Shown here: positions 4,606 to 7,372 of the stretch, piece by piece
How positions within the stretch are numbered: position 1 is the first letter of the stretch
How the letters are laid out: every line of letters starts with the position of its first letter
Assembly: GCA_934462775.1 (NCBI GenBank)
Contig: CAKSIR010000117.1
Location: forward strand, 1-7,372
Direction of reading: 5' to 3'
Length of the DNA stretch: 7,372 nt
From: an uncultured Ruminiclostridium sp.
Lineage (GTDB): Bacteria; Bacillota; Clostridia; Oscillospirales; Ruminococcaceae
Made by a program: the position numbers and the translations under genes
The notes under the pieces: generated by a model
The model's database searches: none
What the model was told of the DNA's origin: nothing
What the model saw: the letters and a program-made list of their open reading frames with translations, nothing else

Positions 4606-5715
4606 TTACGCTTTCTGTCTGATCGGCAGCACCAGGAACGTGAAGTTCTCCTCGCCAAGCGGTACAATCTTTATCGGCGCAAGAGGTCCTGAGAACAGCA
4701 TCTTTACCTCGTCGCACTCCGAGTTCTTCAGCGCGTCTATCATAAACTTCGCGTTAAATGCAATCGTGAACGTTTCTCCGCTGTACTTTACGGGAATTTC
4801 ATCGTTTATCTTACCGATATTAGTCTTACAGTTAATTTCAACCTTGTTATTACTAAACGTACACATTACAGGGTTCTTGAATCGGTCGCTTACAAGCAGC
4901 AGCGTTCTGTCCAGCGACTCCGCAAACTCCCTTACGTTCACGATTACCTCCTGCTGATAGGGCGCGGACATGACCTTCATGTAGTCTATAAACGAACCCT
5001 CAAGCAGTCTTGACAGAATCATGTAGTCGTTTTTCTGCACGCAGATCTGGTTGCGGTCGATTGAGATAAGCACGTCAGTTTCGGTGTTTTCGTCCGACAG
5101 GATACGCAAAAGCTCGTTCAGCGTCTTTGCAGGCGCAATGAACGATAAATCCTCGTGCATCATTGGCTCAACGCGTCTTGCGATTCTCATGCCGTCTATT
5201 GAAACCACGTTCAGCACGTTGTCCACAATGTCGAACTTGCTGCCCATATAGGAAGGCTTAAGCTCGTTGGTGGCAATTGCGTAGGCGGTCTGTCTTATCA
5301 TTGATTTCAGTACGTTTTCCTTGATTGTGAAGCTGACGTCGTTGCTAAGCTCGGTAACGTTGGGGTACTCCTGACCCGAAATGCCGACTAAGCTGAACTC
5401 GACTGTTCCCGACTTTACGCGGACGTTTGTTTCATCGATTGTTTCAACCAGAACCGGCGCGCCTGACGGCATTTTTCTTACCATTTCGCCGAAAACCTTT
5501 GCGTTGAGAACTATTTCGCCCTCCTCAAAGGCTTCTGTAACGGGAATCATTGACTTTATGCCCATCTCTAAATCGTAGCCCGTAACGGTAATAATATCGT
5601 CCTTGAGATTTACAAGTATTCCCTCCAGCGCAGGGTTTGGCGATTTTCCTGCGCTTGCCTTTGCGGCGTTGACAATTGCGTCGGAGAGTTTATTCTTTTC
5701 TGCGGTAAATTTCAT
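4606..5715 (-). CDS. dnaN: DNA polymerase III beta subunit (sliding clamp)
   Basis: The beta clamp forms a ring dimer around DNA and gives processivity to replicative polymerase. It also docks repair proteins. It is 369 residues, within the usual 365-380, and consists of three similar clamp folds (about 1-122, 123-245 and 246-369). The conserved N-terminal stretch ALEGILVNL, then TGYDLEMGI, is present. The C-terminus VLPIRQKA corresponds to the MPMRL-type end that lines the partner-binding pocket, with three extra residues. The start is set by AAAGG (5724-5728), 8 nt upstream. Only 18 bp separate it from dnaA, so the two are almost certainly co-transcribed. Confidence 0.98.
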   Translation of the reverse strand: MKFTAEKNKLSDAIVNAAKASAGKSPNPALEGILVNLKDDIITVTGYDLEMGIKSMIPVTEAFEEGEIVLNAKVFGEMVRKMPSGAPVLVETIDETNVRVKSGTVEFSLVGISGQEYPNVTELSNDVSFTIKENVLKSMIRQTAYAIATNELKPSYMGSKFDIVDNVLNVVSIDGMRIARRVEPMMHEDLSFIAPAKTLNELLRILSDENTETDVLISIDRNQICVQKNDYMILSRLLEGSFIDYMKVMSAPYQQEVIVNVREFAESLDRTLLLVSDRFKNPVMCTFSNNKVEINCKTNIGKINDEIPVKYSGETFTIAFNAKFMIDALKNSECDEVKMLFSGPLAPIKIVPLGEENFTFLVLPIRQKA

Positions 5716-5733
5716 CTGTATAGCCTTTCAATT

Positions 5734-7116
5734 TCACTTTCCCTGTGCGTTTCCGATATTCTTTACAAGGTCGTCGATGGTTGCGCGGTAGGAGTTGTCC
5801 TTTTTGATAATGGACTTCACCTTGTTTATCGCGTAAACGATGGTGGAATGGTCGCGGCCGCCGAATTCCTGACCTATTGCGGTGTAGGAAAGGCCTGTGA
5901 CCTTATGTACAACGTAAATCGCAACCTGTCTTGCGGTGCTGATTTCGGCGGAACGCTTGGAGGAACGGATTTCCTCGGCGGTTACGTTGTAAATGTGCGC
6001 GACCTCGTTTATGACCTTTTCCACGGTAACGGGAACAGGCTGCTGGTCGGTGAGTATATCTCTGATAACGTTCTGCGCCATTACTATCGTGGGCGAGCCC
6101 TCGGTAACAAGGCACAGCGCGTTCATTTTCACAATTGCGCCCTCAAGCTGTCTTATGTTGTTTTTCAGCTTGTCCGCCATGTATTCCATGACGTTGTTGG
6201 GAATGTTCAGCCCAAGCAGCTCAGCCTTGCGCTTGATAATCGCAAGTCTTGTTTCAAACTCAGGAGCGCCGATGTCGGCAAGAAGTCCCCATTCAAATCT
6301 TGACAGCAGTCGGTCCTCGATGTCGTTGATTTCCTTTGGCGGTCTATCTGATGTAAGGATAATCTGCTTTCCGTTGCTGTGCAGCTCGTTGAACGTGTGG
6401 AACAGCTCAGCCTGCGACTCGGTTTTGCCGGAAAAGAACTGCACGTCGTCCACTAACAGCACGTCTGCGCTTCTGTACTTTCTCTTGAAAGCCTCAGTCT
6501 GATTTATTCTGATTGCGTTTACAAATTCCGAAACAAAGGTTTCGGCTGCAACGTAGATAACGTTTGCGGTGGGGTTTCTGCGGAGTATCTCGTTCTTGAC
6601 TGCCGAAAGCAGGTGGGTTTTTCCAAGACCAGGCTCGGAGTAGATGAACAGCGGGTTGTAGTTAGCGCCCTTTCCCTCTGCCGCGGATTTGCAGGCAACG
6701 TAGGCAAGGCGGTTGCTTTCGCCTACAATGAACGTGTCGAAGGTGTGCTTGTAGTTGCTGTTTGCAACGGTTGATTCCAGCTTTTCCTTCATGACAACGT
6801 CGTCCTGCAGCTCGATAATGGGGTCAATGCTGCTGTTGGCTGAGGAAGCCTTGCTGTCGGCGCTTCCCTCCACGATAAACTCTATTTCAACGTCAAAACC
6901 GAGAATCTCCCTGAAGTGATTCTGGAGCCTTGTGCGGTAATTTCCCTCAAGAATCTGCTTGCAGTATTCGCTGCTGACGGCAAGAATGACCTTGTTGTTG
7001 TTGATTTTCACGGGCTTTATCGGGTTAATCCAAAGATTCATTGCAGCGTCGGGCAGATTTTCCACTTCGCGCAGTCTTTTCTTTACCAATTCAAACATTT
7101 CAGCAAAGGAATTCAT
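5734..7116 (-). CDS. dnaA: Chromosomal replication initiator DnaA
   Basis: DnaA binds 9-bp boxes at oriC and, in the ATP form, opens the duplex. It is 460 residues from the chosen start. Domain I covers about 1-80, followed by a short Ser/Asp-rich linker to about 120. The AAA+ domain III has a Walker A at 160-167 reading SEPGLGKT (Ser instead of the usual first Gly), Walker B VLLVDD at 219-224, sensor 1 LTSDRPPKEI, the arginine finger in LLSRFEWG near 273, and sensor 2 Arg322 in NNIRQLEGA. Domain IV carries the DNA-binding signature GGRDHSTIV at 419-427. In-frame ATGs at 7122, 7128 and 7134 are also possible. I choose 7116 because GGGG (7123-7126) is correctly spaced before it and MNSFAEMFELV fits domain I. 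The promoter is at 7159-7187. Confidence 0.97.
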   Translation of the reverse strand: MNSFAEMFELVKKRLREVENLPDAAMNLWINPIKPVKINNNKVILAVSSEYCKQILEGNYRTRLQNHFREILGFDVEIEFIVEGSADSKASSANSSIDPIIELQDDVVMKEKLESTVANSNYKHTFDTFIVGESNRLAYVACKSAAEGKGANYNPLFIYSEPGLGKTHLLSAVKNEILRRNPTANVIYVAAETFVSEFVNAIRINQTEAFKRKYRSADVLLVDDVQFFSGKTESQAELFHTFNELHSNGKQIILTSDRPPKEINDIEDRLLSRFEWGLLADIGAPEFETRLAIIKRKAELLGLNIPNNVMEYMADKLKNNIRQLEGAIVKMNALCLVTEGSPTIVMAQNVIRDILTDQQPVPVTVEKVINEVAHIYNVTAEEIRSSKRSAEISTARQVAIYVVHKVTGLSYTAIGQEFGGRDHSTIVYAINKVKSIIKKDNSYRATIDDLVKNIGNAQGK

Positions 7117-7158
7117 ATACATCCCCATTTCCATTTACATATTTCAATACTTAATACA

Positions 7159-7187
7159 ATTTTACCATAAAAAAGGCTGATAATCAA
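7159..7187 (-). promoter_or_regulatory. Sigma-A promoter of dnaA
   Basis: On the minus strand TTGATT (7182-7187) and TAAAAT (7159-7164) are 17 nt apart, with TGG before the -10 giving an extended -10. The start would be near 7152, about 36 nt before the dnaA ATG at 7116. No DnaA box overlaps it, so the autoregulation common for dnaA is not evident. Confidence 0.75.
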
Positions 7188-7289
7188 GGAAAAACAGTGA
7201 AAAATCTGAATAAATTGAGCGGAAAAATTTAGGGAAAAACACATAAATAAATAAATTTATAGTGATTGGACAAGAAAAGGGACTTAACG
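7188..7289. other. A/T-rich, A-tract-containing stretch upstream of the dnaA promoter
   Basis: About 100 bp with strong A bias on the plus strand. A5 tracts occur at 7190-7194, 7200-7204, 7223-7227 and 7235-7239, at spacings near one or two helical turns. A 10-bp palindrome ATAAATTTAT is at 7251-7260. As T tracts upstream of the -35 on the minus strand they could act as an UP element or bend DNA. No gene and no DnaA box is seen. A role as an unwinding element is not supported without boxes. Confidence 0.5.
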
Positions 7290-7319
7290 AAAAAAATCGC
7301 CCGCCTTTTCAGCGAGCGA
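7290..7319 (-). terminator. Rho-independent terminator of an upstream gene
   Basis: On the minus strand TCGCTCGC (7312-7319) pairs with GCGGGCGA (7297-7304) across a 7-nt loop, with one G-T pair. Seven T follow (7290-7296). The T tract is on the minus strand only, so the gene it serves lies beyond the right edge and is transcribed in the same direction as dnaA. Confidence 0.8.
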
Positions 7320-7326
7320 CTCAGTG

Positions 7327-7372
7327 TGTCGAAAAAGTCAAATTTAAAGTTTAGGTCAAGCCTTTTCAAAGG
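7327..7372 (-). repeat. Interspersed hairpin element, copy 4, cut by the window edge
   Basis: The visible part is the element's tail in inverted orientation. TGTCGAAAAAG, then CAAATT, then AAAGTTT matches the reverse complement of 133-159 in copy 1 closely. The first part of H4 follows: CAAGCCTT (7357-7364), loop TTCA and AAGG (7369-7372), which is the first half of the pairing arm. If this is a true copy the next bases to the right should be CTTG, followed by a sequence like CAGGTTCTTAG. Confidence 0.75.

Noticed and set aside
4520..4717. Minus-strand open frame across the dnaN 3' end and repeat copy 3
   Set aside because: It is out of frame with dnaN and partly composed of repeat hairpins; no translation signal is seen.
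5219..5227. DnaA-box-like TTGTCCACA
   Set aside because: It is a single one-mismatch site inside dnaN coding sequence, without a cluster or A/T-rich unwinding region.
5848..6502. Two long plus-strand open frames opposite dnaA
   Set aside because: They are antisense shadows of a conserved gene; no ribosome site or plausible protein is seen.
1..7372. CRISPR array, tRNA, rRNA or insertion sequence
   Set aside because: No regularly spaced repeats, no tRNA cloverleaf or rRNA sequence, and no transposase or terminal inverted repeats were seen; the dispersed element has no obvious terminal inverted repeat or target duplication.

Overview
The window is the replication-initiation gene cluster of a low-to-mid GC Firmicute, read entirely on the minus strand: dnaA, dnaN, a small S4-domain gene (yaaA type), recF, a DUF370 gene (remB type) and gyrB. 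This order is the classic Bacillota order. The protein details (Firmicute-type GyrB, RecF, RemB and YaaA, and strong AGGAGG/AAAGGA ribosome sites) suggest a gut-type Clostridia member, perhaps Oscillospiraceae/Ruminococcaceae. That family assignment is an inference; the order of the genes is not.

Layout, following transcription from right to left. At 7372-7135 there is the start of a structured repeat (copy 4), a Rho-independent terminator for a co-oriented gene outside the window, an A-tract-rich stretch and a good sigma-A promoter. dnaA (5734-7116) and dnaN (4606-5715) follow, only 18 bp apart. A 255-bp gap then holds repeat copy 3, a second pyrimidine/purine hairpin and a leader hairpin, and is followed by the S4 gene (4129-4350). 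A 375-bp non-coding gap holds a terminator/antiterminator-like hairpin cluster and repeat copy 2. recF (2620-3753) and remB (2326-2583) come next. The remB terminator is interleaved with the gyrB promoter, then gyrB (207-2201), then repeat copy 1 at the left edge.

The genes form one functional set. DnaA opens the origin. DnaN is the sliding clamp that tethers polymerase. RecF acts in gap repair and fork recovery. GyrB is the ATPase subunit of gyrase and removes positive supercoils ahead of forks. The S4 and RemB proteins are small nucleic-acid-binding partners of this locus.

The most unusual content is between the genes. An interspersed element of about 165 bp occurs four times in 7.4 kb (two full, one with a swapped 5' module, one cut by the window edge) and always between genes. 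It is built of consecutive hairpins whose stems differ between copies by compensating changes on both arms while most loops stay fixed (GCAA, TGCG, TGAA). One copy carries a consensus sigma-A promoter aimed antisense into gyrB. The dnaA-dnaN gap is too short for the usual Firmicute origin, and I find no consensus DnaA box anywhere in the window, so oriC probably lies elsewhere.
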